From Streptomyces sp. AC555_RSS877 (GTDB lineage: Bacteria; Actinomycetota; Actinomycetes; Streptomycetales; Streptomycetaceae), in the NCBI RefSeq assembly GCF_019049245.1, contig NZ_JAGMUK010000181.1:63580-127579 (forward strand): DNA of 64,000 bases, in the 5' to 3' direction. The notes beneath the pieces are model-generated. The model worked only from the letters and a program-made list of their open reading frames with translations, did no database searches and had not been told where the DNA came from. Position numbers and translations under genes: made by a program. Within the stretch, counting starts at the first letter, position 1, and the number at the start of each line of letters is the position of its first letter. Shown one piece after another: positions 8,535-16,776 of the stretch.

Positions 8535-9143
8535 GTGACCGAATCTCCCCCCGTACGTCGGCGTCGTGGGCGCGGCGCCCGGGAACGGATTCTCAAAGCG
8601 GCGACCCGGCTGTTCACCGCGCAGGGGACCAACGCGACCGGGATGGACCAGCTGTCGACCGCCGCCGAAGTGTCGAAACGCACCCTCTGCACGCACTTCC
8701 CCAGCAAGGACGAGCTCGTCGGGGCATACCTGCAGTCCCTGTAAGACGATCTCCTGTCCGCCCTCCCGTCGCCCGCCGAACCGCCACCGAGCCCGCGTGA
8801 GCAGCTCCTCGCCGTCTTCGACCGGGAGTTGCCGGAATCCACCGCTCCGTTCCGGGGCTGTCCGTTCCTGAACGTCAGCGTCGAAGTACCAGACCCCGGG
8901 CATTCCGCCCATCAGCTGGCCACGGCGCACAAGAAGGAGTTCGCCCGCCGCCTCACGGACATCGCACGGCAGGCCGGGGCCGCGGACCCGGAAACCCTCG
9001 GTGAGCAACTGGCACTGCTCTTCGACGGCGCGGTCGCACGGGGCACCGTACTCAACAGCAGCCACACCGGCGCGTGTGCACGGTCCATCGCGGAGTCGTT
9101 GGTCGATGCCGCCCTCGCCGACGCCGGCCAGGCAGCCCCGTGA
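8535..9143 (+). pseudogene. TetR/AcrR regulator with an in-frame stop codon
   Basis: From a GTG at 8535 the frame reads MTESPPVRRRRGRGARERIL, RLFTAQGTNATGMDQLSTAAEVSKRTLCTHFPSKDELVGAYLQSL (a full TetR HTH), then TAA at 8742-8744. The same frame continues without shift as DDLLSALPSPAEPP...REQLLAVFDRELPES...FRGCPFLNVSVEV...HKKEFARRLTDIARQAGA to 9143, a complete TetR C-terminal domain. A single substitution creating the stop explains it. The truncated 69-aa product would bind DNA poorly because the dimerisation domain is gone. Confidence 0.8.
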
Positions 9144-9357
9144 CGAGGTCGGTGACCTCTCTGACGTGACAACAGCTGCGACACTGCTGACGTGGAAGAC
9201 GGCGTCGTGGAACGGCTCTCGGGTGGCCGGGGTCGTGACAGTGAGGCGCCGGTCGCGCACTTCAGTACGCGTCCCGGCGCCTCTCGTCAGCCCCTCGCAG
9301 CCACCGCTCGGCCACGACGCTGTCCTGCCCGATGGGATCTCATGGCCGGCAGCCGTC

Positions 9358-9394
9358 GCCCCTTCGCGAGGGCGCTGCGATCCGGCGAAGGGGC
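9358..9394. terminator. bidirectional stem-loop terminator
   Basis: GCCCCTTCGC (9358-9367) pairs perfectly with GCGAAGGGGC (9385-9394), with a 17-nt loop and TTTC following on the plus strand. It lies between the converging ends of the TetR pseudogene and the minus-strand protease operon, so it can terminate both. Confidence 0.6.
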
Positions 9395-9403
9395 TTTCTG
9401 CCG

Positions 9404-9634
9404 CTACTTGTACATGAACGTCGGGATCAGACCGTTCTCGTGGAAGCCGGTGATGAGTTCGCCGGCCTCGCACTTCGGCGCGGCGTTCGCGACCGCGACC
9501 ACGTCGTAGGGGCTTCCGTAGTTCCCCATCCAGTGCCACTCTCCGGTCGCCCGGCTCTCGGAGATGCGCTTCTTGAGTTCCTTGCCTTCCTCAGGCGAGA
9601 GGGCTCGGTCGGTAGGGATCTCCTGCGTAGTCAT
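9404..9634 (-). CDS. 76-aa hypothetical protein, last gene of the protease operon
   Basis: A well-supported small gene: AAGGAG lies 8 bp before the ATG at 9632-9634 and a strong stem-loop follows the stop. The sequence is hydrophilic at first (MTTQEIPTDRALSPEEGKEL) and then KKRISESRATGEWHWMGNYG, PYDVVAVANAAPKCEAGELI and GFHENGLIPTFMYK. There is no signal peptide or membrane segment and a single Cys. I do not recognise the family. Its position after an S8 and an M14 peptidase gene, 141 bp downstream, suggests a substrate, inhibitor or accessory peptide of that system; this is inference. Confidence 0.7.
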   Translation of the reverse strand: MTTQEIPTDRALSPEEGKELKKRISESRATGEWHWMGNYGSPYDVVAVANAAPKCEAGELITGFHENGLIPTFMYK

Positions 9635-9775
9635 ACAAGGCTCCTTCGATAGAGGGGGGATCTCCTCCAGAATCCGTCCTCCTCACCCGTCCTGCCACTC
9701 GAAGCACTGTGGTTGCATGGGCAACGAGTGAGGCCTGCCCGCACGGAGGCATCAGTCGCAGCTGCACGATGGGCT

Positions 9776-10846
9776 TCAGCGGACGTCGAGGGCGAGGGCC
9801 AGGAGCGCTGCCGAGACCTCGCGGATGACGTGTTCGGCCTCCTGGTACGGAGGCTGGAACGAGGTGCCGCATTCGATGGTGTAGCCGAGGGTCTTGGTGG
9901 CGGCCGGGGTGGTGAAGTGGCGGCTGTAGGCGTAGTCGTCGCTGGTGCCGGAGGTGGGGTAGAGGCCGTAAGCCGACTCGAACCCGTAGTCGACGCCACG
10001 CACTCCGCGGACTGCGTCGTTCATACGCTCGGCCAGTTCGGCGGCGGTCTTCAGGTCCTGATGGGGAATGAACTCGCCGATGTCGTCGTCCTTGCGGCCG
10101 CGTATGGCGTCGAGTGCGGGGTTGCGGAAATTGTCGGTCGGGCTGGTGGACTGGTTCCGGTCCGAGCCCCAGTTGTGCAGGATCACGGGTACGGCGCTGT
10201 GGACGTCGACCAGCCAGCGGATGCGCGGATGGGTGTCGAGCGCCCAGACGACGTTGCGGGTCTCGGGCTCCGAGGCGGCGGACGGCCCCCGGTACGTCTG
10301 CGGGTCGCAGGGGTTGTCGGAGGTGTGGACGTCCGCGTCGGGGGCGAACTTGGCGGTGTGGTCCCAGAGGAAGTCGAAGTTGCGGTTCAGGTCCACGCCT
10401 GCGCAGGACGGGCTGCCGTGTCCGGCCGGTGCCGGACGGCGGTTCTTGCGCCACATCGCGTTGGCCGTCTGGCTGAAGGCGCGGCCGTCGGGGTTCACGC
10501 ACGGGTAGAGGAAGAGGTTGAGGCTGTCGATGACGTGTCCGACCTGGGCGGCCGTGTACGACGTCGAGCCGTAGCCGAGGCCGGTGCCCAGGCTGTGGGC
10601 TTCCAGCAGGTCTGCGGCGAGTGAGACGAGGGCGTCGGGCGGCGCCCATTCGCGGCCGTGGACACCGCCCAGGACCAGAATGCCGTCGACGTCGTCGGCA
10701 GGCCTGGCCCCGATCCGCAGCAGGCGTGCCGTGCGGCCCTCGTGAGTGGGGTGGGGCGGCGTGAGAACCTCCGTCGCACCCGGGTGGACGGCGTGCAGGC
10801 TGCTGATCGCCGATTCGATCTCGGCCACATTGAGGTACACGGTCAC
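9776..10846 (-). CDS. M14 family zinc carboxypeptidase
   Basis: A 356-aa metallocarboxypeptidase-like protein. The zinc ligands are His63 and Glu66 (GGVHGREW) and His216 (WLVDVHSA); the catalytic Glu is Glu325 (GYTIECGT). NPDG at 118-121 and DLNRNFDFLW at ~152-161 are the expected substrate-pocket strands. The first residues (MTVYLNVAEIESAISSLHAV) contain no signal peptide and no propeptide of the pancreatic type, so it should act in the cytoplasm unless exported otherwise. It follows the 118-aa gene by 34 bp and is probably in one transcript with the S8 gene. It would trim C-terminal residues from peptides made by an endopeptidase. Confidence 0.88.
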   Translation of the reverse strand: MTVYLNVAEIESAISSLHAVHPGATEVLTPPHPTHEGRTARLLRIGARPADDVDGILVLGGVHGREWAPPDALVSLAADLLEAHSLGTGLGYGSTSYTAAQVGHVIDSLNLFLYPCVNPDGRAFSQTANAMWRKNRRPAPAGHGSPSCAGVDLNRNFDFLWDHTAKFAPDADVHTSDNPCDPQTYRGPSAASEPETRNVVWALDTHPRIRWLVDVHSAVPVILHNWGSDRNQSTSPTDNFRNPALDAIRGRKDDDIGEFIPHQDLKTAAELAERMNDAVRGVRGVDYGFESAYGLYPTSGTSDDYAYSRHFTTPAATKTLGYTIECGTSFQPPYQEAEHVIREVSAALLALALDVR

Positions 10847-10880
10847 TCCGTCCGGACGCGTGGGTTGTCGGATCGCGGTG

Positions 10881-11237
10881 TCACTCCTTGCGGCCGAGCC
10901 CTCGGGGCACGAACCCCCGGGCCGCGAAGCGGTCGCCCTCGCCGACCTCCTGCTTCCTGGCCTGCCAGTTCTCCGTGACGTTCTCGACCGCGGTGATGTT
11001 CACCCGTGGTGCCGACCTGGCCGATCGGGCCGAGTCGAGCTGGTCCTGGCGGAAGTAGACGTCGAGGCCGAGGCCGGTCGGGGTGTCCCGGGCGATGGGG
11101 CGGCAGCCGGTGTCGGGCCCGGTCTCCTCGATGAACTTCCGCAGTGCGTCGGCGTTTTCGGCGACGACGTGGCAGCGCAAGACCGTGGGGACCTCGCCCG
11201 CGCCGCCCGCGCCGCCCGCGCCGCCCGTGTCGCTCAT
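10881..11237 (-). CDS. 118-aa hypothetical protein coupled to the S8 peptidase
   Basis: Starts with a GGAGGAGGAG-like Gly/Ala repeat (MSDTGGAGGAGGAGEVPTV), then a compact ~70-residue domain with alternating strands and one helix: TVLRCHVVAENADALRKFIE, GLGLDVYFRQDQLDSAR, VNITAVENVTENW. The order strand-helix-strand-strand resembles a ferredoxin-like fold such as the subtilase I9 propeptide, but this is only a visual impression. Its ATG overlaps the stop of the S8 gene by four bases (ATGA), so the two are made in step. An inhibitor, chaperone or targeting partner of the subtilase is plausible; the function is not known. Confidence 0.75.
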   Translation of the reverse strand: MSDTGGAGGAGGAGEVPTVLRCHVVAENADALRKFIEETGPDTGCRPIARDTPTGLGLDVYFRQDQLDSARSARSAPRVNITAVENVTENWQARKQEVGEGDRFAARGFVPRGLGRKE

Positions 11238-12817
11238 CGCGCCGGCTGTCCCACTCGTGCCACTGGTGCCGTACGCCCGGCGACCAGTTGGGCGAGCGCG
11301 ATGGCCTGGGCGGCGTTCACCCGGCCGAAGCCGTAGTCGTCGTTGTGGCCGTTGGCGTCGTAGACGACACCCGGGCCGCCGATCTTGTCGGCCGACTGGT
11401 GCATGATCTCGCGCAGTTGGTCGCGGGTCAGGTCGGGGCTGGCCGCCAGCGCCAGTGCCGCGCAGCCGGCTGCGCAGGGGGCGGCGAAGCTGGTGCCGGT
11501 GCTCGGGCCGAAGCCGCCTCCGGACGTCGTACTGAAGACATCGACCCCGGGGGCGATCAGTTCGACCTCGGGGCCGCGGGCCGCGTTGTCCTCCCGGTCC
11601 TTGTTGTTCGACCGGACCACCGCGATGACATCCGGATGGGAGACCACCTCGTCCAGCATGATGTCGACGTTCCTGCCGTTGCTGGCCGCCCAGAAGATCG
11701 GCAGTCCCTTGCCCTGGCGTCCAGTGGCGGCGGCGAATTCGAGGGCCAGCTTCAGCGTGTCGGTCAGGTCCCAGTCCGCACCGTTCGGGCCCAGGCTGCT
11801 GACCAGGATGTCCGCGCCTTGCTGCGCGCCGGCTCCGGGCTCAACCGAGGGGTCGGCGGCGTACGACACGGCACGGGCCAGGGTCGTCTGCGTGCCGACC
11901 TGGTCCCCCAGGCACGCCACCAGCATGAGCTCGCACTCGGGGGCCGCACCGACCCCGCCGGAGCCGTTGTGCCGGGCGCCGACCATCCCGGCGCAGAAGG
12001 TGCCGTGGTCCTCGTCGGGCATGCCCACGGTGTTCTGGGTGAAGGTCACGCCCACCACGCCGCTGCTGTAGAAGCCCGAGCCCGGGTGCAGCGCGTTGGC
12101 GAGATCCTCGTGCCGGACATCGAAGCCGTTGTCGATGACAGCGACGCGGATGCCCTCCCCGAGAGTGTGGTCCCACGCCTTCTCGATGTGGACGTCGGCG
12201 CCCGGCTTGCCGCCGTTGATGCCGGTGTTGTCCCACTGCCACTGCCTGGGGTACTCGGGGTCGGAGGGGTGGAACCGGGGCGGGACGTGCTCGATGAACG
12301 ACGGTTCGGCGAAGAGGAAACGGTCGTTGTCGTGCAGCTCCACGGAGGCCGCGAGGGCGTCCTCGGCGGCCCTGGCCCGCACCTCGTACAGGTTCGTCGC
12401 GAAGCCGAGTTTGTTGACGACCGTCAGGCCTGCCGCCTCGATCTCGCGCTCCGCCTCCTCCTTCGAGAGCGACGGCTGCAGTTGGACGTTCAGCGCGTCG
12501 GTCGCGATACCGATCCTGCCGTTGGGCCGCCGGATGACCTTGCCCGCTGCCTCCGCCCTGGAGATGTCCTCGCCCACGTCGACCGCCGCTCGAGTCCGCC
12601 GGTTGGGCCTGACGAACACCCAGTGCGCACGGGCGAAGGCGGCGGTGGTCGCGTCGTCGATTCCCGCGTCGCGCATCGCTCCCCGTGCGCTGGTACCCAG
12701 CTCCGCCTCCGCGTCGACGGCGGCCCTGGTACCGTCCGTCTCCACTTTCACCGCGACCACATCGTCGAGTTCCTCCGCCTCGATGAGGTTGCCACGCTGG
12801 TAGTACTGACGCGACAT
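11234..12817 (-). CDS. S8 family serine peptidase (subtilase) without signal peptide
   Basis: A 527-aa subtilase. The catalytic triad is Asp229 (VAVIDNG), His271 (DHGTFCAG) and Ser443 (GTSFAAP), with the oxyanion Asn380 (ASNG). Residues 1-~180 form a long N-terminal region; ~115-176 (LSKEEAEREIEAAGLTVVNK, then a YEVRA strand and FLFAEPSF) look like a fervidolysin-type prodomain, and the first ~110 residues are unlike anything I recognise. The N-terminus (MSRQYYQRGNLIEAEELDDV) is not a signal peptide. The gene leads a minus-strand operon with the 118-aa protein, M14 peptidase and 76-aa protein. An intracellular processing role is inferred. Confidence 0.9.
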   Translation of the reverse strand: MSRQYYQRGNLIEAEELDDVVAVKVETDGTRAAVDAEAELGTSARGAMRDAGIDDATTAAFARAHWVFVRPNRRTRAAVDVGEDISRAEAAGKVIRRPNGRIGIATDALNVQLQPSLSKEEAEREIEAAGLTVVNKLGFATNLYEVRARAAEDALAASVELHDNDRFLFAEPSFIEHVPPRFHPSDPEYPRQWQWDNTGINGGKPGADVHIEKAWDHTLGEGIRVAVIDNGFDVRHEDLANALHPGSGFYSSGVVGVTFTQNTVGMPDEDHGTFCAGMVGARHNGSGGVGAAPECELMLVACLGDQVGTQTTLARAVSYAADPSVEPGAGAQQGADILVSSLGPNGADWDLTDTLKLALEFAAATGRQGKGLPIFWAASNGRNVDIMLDEVVSHPDVIAVVRSNNKDREDNAARGPEVELIAPGVDVFSTTSGGGFGPSTGTSFAAPCAAGCAALALAASPDLTRDQLREIMHQSADKIGGPGVVYDANGHNDDYGFGRVNAAQAIALAQLVAGRTAPVARVGQPAR

Positions 12818-13158
12818 CGCACTCGCCTCTTCTCATGGGCGTGGCTCTTCCCAGGGGCGCGGTCGTCCCGGCCGGATACGTCACGGCGACAGGAAACTGC
12901 CCGAGAGACAAAACCCCGTTTAGGTATGAAACCCCCTTTCTCGCCAGTCTCCTCGCCTCTTGGAAGGGGAGCAACCGCACGGGGAAGACGACCACGTGCC
13001 GGGTGGTGCCCCCCCCATGACCTCCACGAGGAGCCGGCCGCCGGCGGGCGTGAGGGCCCTCGCCGACCTTCGCGGACGCGCGCCGCACCGGGGTCTGACC
13101 GCGGACCTCATGGCCTGTGACAAGCTGTGCTTCCCACTGCCCGATCCAGGAGGCCACC
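12818..13158. other. gene-free divergent intergenic region
   Basis: About 340 bp between the S8 operon and the DUF5302 gene. It must hold the promoters of both directions. I see no convincing coding frame, RNA gene or repeat, only an AT-richer patch around 12910-12950. Confidence 0.5.
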
Positions 13159-13401
13159 ATGACTGCAGAGCCCTCAGCGCAGGAAAGTCCGGAGCCGGCC
13201 GACATCGAGGAGCCCGCGCCGGCGCCCGAGGACGAAGGCCAGGACGACTTGAAGCGCAAGTTCCGGGAGGCCCTGGCGCGCAAGCGGGGCATGCAGGCGG
13301 ACGCGGCCGCCCTCGCTGCGAACACGGACGCGTCGAAGATCCGCGGGGCGCACGGCCCGGCTGCGAGCCAGCGGTCGTTTCGGCGCAAGAGCGGCGGCTG
13401 A
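13159..13401 (+). CDS. DUF5302 domain-containing protein
   Basis: An 80-aa acidic-then-basic protein of the DUF5302 family, nearly ubiquitous in Streptomyces: an N-terminal Pro/Glu-rich stretch, then DDLKRKFREALARKRG, DASKIRGAHGPAASQRSFRR and the end KSGG. The ATG at 13159 is preceded by CCAGGAGG. No catalytic residues are evident and its role is unknown; it is probably cytoplasmic. The terminator at 13434-13453 follows. Confidence 0.88.
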   Translation: MTAEPSAQESPEPADIEEPAPAPEDEGQDDLKRKFREALARKRGMQADAAALAANTDASKIRGAHGPAASQRSFRRKSGG

Positions 13402-13433
13402 GTCCAAACGGCCGCCGGAGGGGACTCGGCAGG

Positions 13434-13453
13434 GCACGGTCCGGCTGCCGTGC
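13434..13453 (+). terminator. stem-loop terminator after DUF5302
   Basis: GCACGG (13434-13439) pairs with CCGTGC (13448-13453) over an 8-nt loop, followed by TTTCCC, 30 bp after the DUF5302 stop. Confidence 0.5.
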
Positions 13454-13554
13454 TTTCCCAAATCGGCACGCGCAGTCATGAACAGGCTGCGACCTCTGCC
13501 CCTGTGCTTGGCCGCGCCCAACATGACCATCTTGCTGAAGGGTGCTGCCACGTT

Positions 13555-13584
13555 GTCAGGCGTCCGGGCAGCCGGACGCCTGAC
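13555..13584. repeat. perfect 13-bp inverted repeat (hairpin)
   Basis: GTCAGGCGTCCGG and its exact reverse complement CCGGACGCCTGAC are separated by GCAG. There is no T-run on either side. The segment lies between DUF5302 and the small membrane protein gene, in a ~390-bp stretch with no gene. It could be a second terminator or an RNA-processing hairpin. Confidence 0.6.
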
Positions 13585-13797
13585 GGTGTGTCGGAGCGTG
13601 GGGGAGCCCCGTTCAAGGCCTGTGCGCAGACCGTGACTCACACGGACCCACCCAGCCTCTGCCTGCTGTGACTTGACTGTGACGGGAGGAGTGGCTTCCG
13701 CCACAGACGGGTCGGTTCGGCGCTGATGAGGTGGCCGCATGCGTGCCACCCCTCTTGTCTCTCACACCTTGCCCCCGCCCGGACGGGAGTGACGGGC

Positions 13798-14268
13798 GTG
13801 CTGGTGGCTTTCGGTCTCACCGCGGCCTGCGCCGTCGGCTCGCTCATAGCCGCGGCGAGGGTCGTCGCGATGGTGTTCCCCGGTCGGCCCGAGCCCTGGG
13901 CGGTGCATCTGCTGCGCCGTGCGGCGGGAACGGCCGCGTGGGCGGCCGCGGCTGTCTACTCGCTGGGATTCCTTGCCGTTTCGATGTCGGAGCAGGCGTT
14001 CGGCGACGGCGCGGACTCGATTCCCGCTCCGGACTGCCGCGACGGCTTCGACGCGGAAACGAAACAGGGCCTCTCTCACCATCGTTCCTCGTACCTGCCG
14101 CTCCGCTTCGACTGCGTCCGCGACGACGGCACGGTCTACTCCAGTGATCCCGGCTACGTGTGGATGAACTGGGCGACCGTGTCCCTCCTTCTTGCCGCCG
14201 CCCTGCTCGCCATCGGCGCGGGCTACGCGAACGAGTTCCGCGCCCGGAAGGCCGCCGTGCGGTCATGA
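13798..14268 (+). CDS. small membrane protein, hypothetical
   Basis: A 156-aa protein with a hydrophobic N-terminal helix (MLVAFGLTAACAVGSLIAA), a second (GTAAWAAAAVYSLGFLAV), a ~65-residue polar segment carrying two Cys (PDCRDGF, RFDCVRDDG) and a C-terminal helix (ATVSLLLAAALLAIGAGY) followed by a basic tail. Two cysteines in the non-membrane loop suggest an extracytoplasmic disulfide. GTG at 13798 has GGGAG 8 bp upstream; GTG 13789 is an in-frame alternative. I do not recognise the family. A typical Streptomyces inner-membrane unknown. Confidence 0.6.
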   Translation: MLVAFGLTAACAVGSLIAAARVVAMVFPGRPEPWAVHLLRRAAGTAAWAAAAVYSLGFLAVSMSEQAFGDGADSIPAPDCRDGFDAETKQGLSHHRSSYLPLRFDCVRDDGTVYSSDPGYVWMNWATVSLLLAAALLAIGAGYANEFRARKAAVRS

Positions 14269-14328
14269 CGCTGCTCCCGGTCTTCGTCGACTCGTGGTCG
14301 TCTGGGTCACGCTGCGCGGGCCGCCCGT

Positions 14329-15596
14329 AGCGCGCAAGCGGACTTCCTGGCCGGACTGTCGGTCACCGCCACGGCCGAATTCACCATCGGTGCGCCGGCC
14401 AAGGACATGGTCCTCGGCGTGTGGAGTACGCGGTGGCGGACCGCGAAGGGCTCCTCGCCGAGGCTCTGGAGCGGATGGTCCGGGTCAGCCCGCTGCCCGC
14501 CGAGGTGCTCGAACGTGCCTACGCCGTACTGTGGCGCAGCTTCCAGCGCCCGGCCTGTACGCCCAGATCGACCACGAACTCGGCGGCGCGGACGTCCTCG
14601 ACTGCTGGCGCGAAGTGCGGCTGCCCGACGACAGGCTCGCGGCCATCCGCGCGTTCCCGCCGCGCCTGGTGCACATCATGGCCGGCAACGCACCCGGCGT
14701 CGCGGCGATGTCCGTCGTGCGCGGCGCGCTCACCAAGGGCGTCAACCTGCTGAAGCTGCCCTCGAACGACCTGTTCACCGCGACCGCGATCCTGCGCACC
14801 ATGGCCGCGGTCGCCCCCGGCCACCCCGTGGTCCGCTCGTACTCCGCGGTGTACTGGCGCGGCGACGAGACGGTGGAAAGCGTGCTGTTCCGCCCGCAGT
14901 TCTTCGACAAGCTGGTCGCCTGGGGCGGCGAGGCCACGATCCGGGGGGCGCCGAGATACGTCGGCCCGGGATTCGAGCTCGTGTCCTTCGACCCCAGGAC
15001 GTCCATCTCCCTGATCGGCCGCGAGGCCTTCGAATCCCCGCACGCACTGGCCCTGGCGGCCGACGCGGGCGCCGCCGACGCCACGTTCTTCAACCAGCAG
15101 GCGTGCGTGGCCAGCCGCTTCCAGTTCGTCGAGGGGTCCTGGGACGACGCGGACCGCTACGCCGCCCTGCTGTACGAACGCCTCGGGGTGGCAAGGGAGT
15201 CCAGCTCGGCCGGCGGCCCGCGGGTCCCGGCGGAACTGCGCGAGGAGATCGACGTCCTGCGTTCCATGGAGCCCGAGTACCGGGCGTGGGGCGGATACGA
15301 CGGCCGGGGCCTGGTCATCCGCTCTCCCGAACCGGTGGGCTTCCACTCCGACGGAAAGATCGTCGACGTCGTTCCCGTCGGCGCGCTGGCCGAGGCGGTC
15401 GCCCACGCCGGGGTCGCCACACAGACGGTCGGCGTGTACCCCGACACCCGCAAGGCGGAACTGCGCGATGCCCTCGCCTGCGCCGGCGTTCAGCGCGTGG
15501 TCTCGCTCGGCAGAGCGGGCGGCATGCCGCCGGGCCTCGCCCACGACGGCTTCTACCCCGCTGCAACGGCTCATGCGGTGGGTGAACGACGAGTAG
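14329..15596 (+). pseudogene. LuxC-like acyl-CoA reductase, multiply frameshifted
   Basis: The main block (14550-15563) reads LYAQIDHELGGADVLDCWRE, PPRLVHIMAGNAPGVAAMSVVRG, FFNQQACVASRFQFVEG (the conserved Cys of acyl-CoA reductases) and VGFHSDGKIVDVVPVGALAEAV, all typical of the LuxC/acyl-CoA reductase family. The N-terminal part lies in two other frames (AQADFLAGLSVTATAEFTIG up to ~14420; EYAVADREGLLAEALERMV up to ~14540), and the last residues (LQRLMRWVNDE, stop at 15596) in a third after an extra C at ~15563. At least three shifts mean it cannot make the enzyme. No luxE- or NRPS-like partner is nearby. Confidence 0.7.
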
Positions 15597-16064
15597 CGGC
15601 TCGCGCCGCGCCGAACCCGGGCCGCGAGGTCCGTGCCGGAGGGGACGGGAGGCGTACCGGCAGGTGGCGTGCAGAGCCGAGGTGCTCAGGCGCGTCCAGA
15701 CCCGTGCTCAGCCCACCGCGGTGGGGAGGGCTCGCAGCGTCCGATCGGTGTCCAGGGCTGATCAACCGGTCACCGGGTCAGGCTCGCACCGTCCTTGCCC
15801 CATGCCCGTCCATGTTCTGCCTGGTGCCTGGTGCCTGGTGCCTGGCGGAGCAAACCGGCTTCCTACTCACCCGTAACTCCCGCGCGAAGCACGGGACCTC
15901 CATGCCTTCCTCGAAGAGGTCAACGGCCGCATCCGTACCTCTTCCCGGCGCCTGCGCAGCTCCTCGGTCAGCCCGCCCCGTCCGGATACCGCATGCCTCC
16001 GGCGTACCAGCCCCAACGGACCGCGTCACCGGTCCCGACACAGATCCAGACCCGAACGCCGAAG
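15597..16064. other. gene-free region with a 7-bp tandem repeat
   Basis: About 470 bp between two pseudogenes. Positions 15819-15846 hold four copies of GCCTGGT/GCCTGGC. A short plus-strand stretch near 15890 reads ARDLHAFLEEVNGRI, possibly a fragment of a lost gene, but it is too short to assign. Confidence 0.5.
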
Positions 16065-16400
16065 TCAGTCGACGTCGAAGTGGTTGGTGGGCTCGTCGAG
16101 AACGATCTGATCGGGCTCGTCGATGAGCAGCTTGGCGAGCTCGATCCGACGCCGCTCACTTCGAGGGAGTCATGCTGGGTGAGCACGCCGAGACGCAGGC
16201 CACCGGAGTGGGTGACGCGCCCGGCGTCGGCCTCCTCCAGCTTGGCGAGCATCCGGATGAGGGTGGTCTTGCCGTCGCCGTCACGACCCACGACACCGAC
16301 CCGGTTCCCCCTCGGACACCCCGAGCGAGATCCCGTCGAGCAGGGCACGGGTCCCGTACGCCTTGCTGACGTTCTCGACATGGACGAGGTTGACGGCCAT
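16065..16400 (-). pseudogene. ABC-F ATPase remnant (internal deletion plus frameshift)
   Basis: From the ATG at 16398-16400: MAVNLVHVENVSKAYGTRAL, LDGISLGVSEG, then a one-base insertion, then NRVGVVGRDGDGKTTLIRML (Walker A) and THSGGLRLGVLTQHDSLE. The sequence then jumps to RRRIELAKLLIDEPDQIVLD and EPTNHFDVD (Walker B) followed by a stop. About 70-90 residues including most of the LSGGE region are missing, and everything after the first nucleotide-binding domain is gone. Intact relatives are ~530-600 aa ribosome-associated ABC-F proteins (EttA/antibiotic-resistance type). Confidence 0.75.
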
Positions 16401-16776
16401 TTTGCTCCTGAGGCGGGGTGGTCGACCTTCCGGAGTAGTTGGTGGGCCGGGCTTCGGCGCAATCGCAGGGCATCCGGTTCGGGCGGTCTCGGTTCGGTGC
16501 TCAGCGAGGCGGATATCCCGTGCACCTGATCACCTGGGGCCAGCACGAGTCACTCGCAACCTCCCCGACGTCCGCAGGCGACAACGGCTGAGGTCGGGAA
16601 ACCTCACCGTGGGCCTACCCCCTGGGGTTGAGGGCGCCAGGACCTACCGCCGTGGTTTACCCGGAAAGTCAACCCAGCGGTGAACGCCCGGATGCCCCGC
16701 TCCTGAAAAGCTCCCCCCTGATCGCGAGAGACCGCGATCACGACCGTACAACCATGACCGACAGGGGGAACCACCC
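16401..16776. other. gene-free intergenic region
   Basis: About 375 bp between the ABC-F remnant and the first secreted peptidoglycan-binding protein. It should contain the promoter of the latter. I see no RNA gene or strong repeat. Confidence 0.45.

Noticed and set aside
14329..16400. An antibiotic biosynthetic gene cluster around the LuxC-like and ABC-F genes
   Set aside because: No synthase, tailoring enzyme or exporter lies nearby; both genes are decayed.
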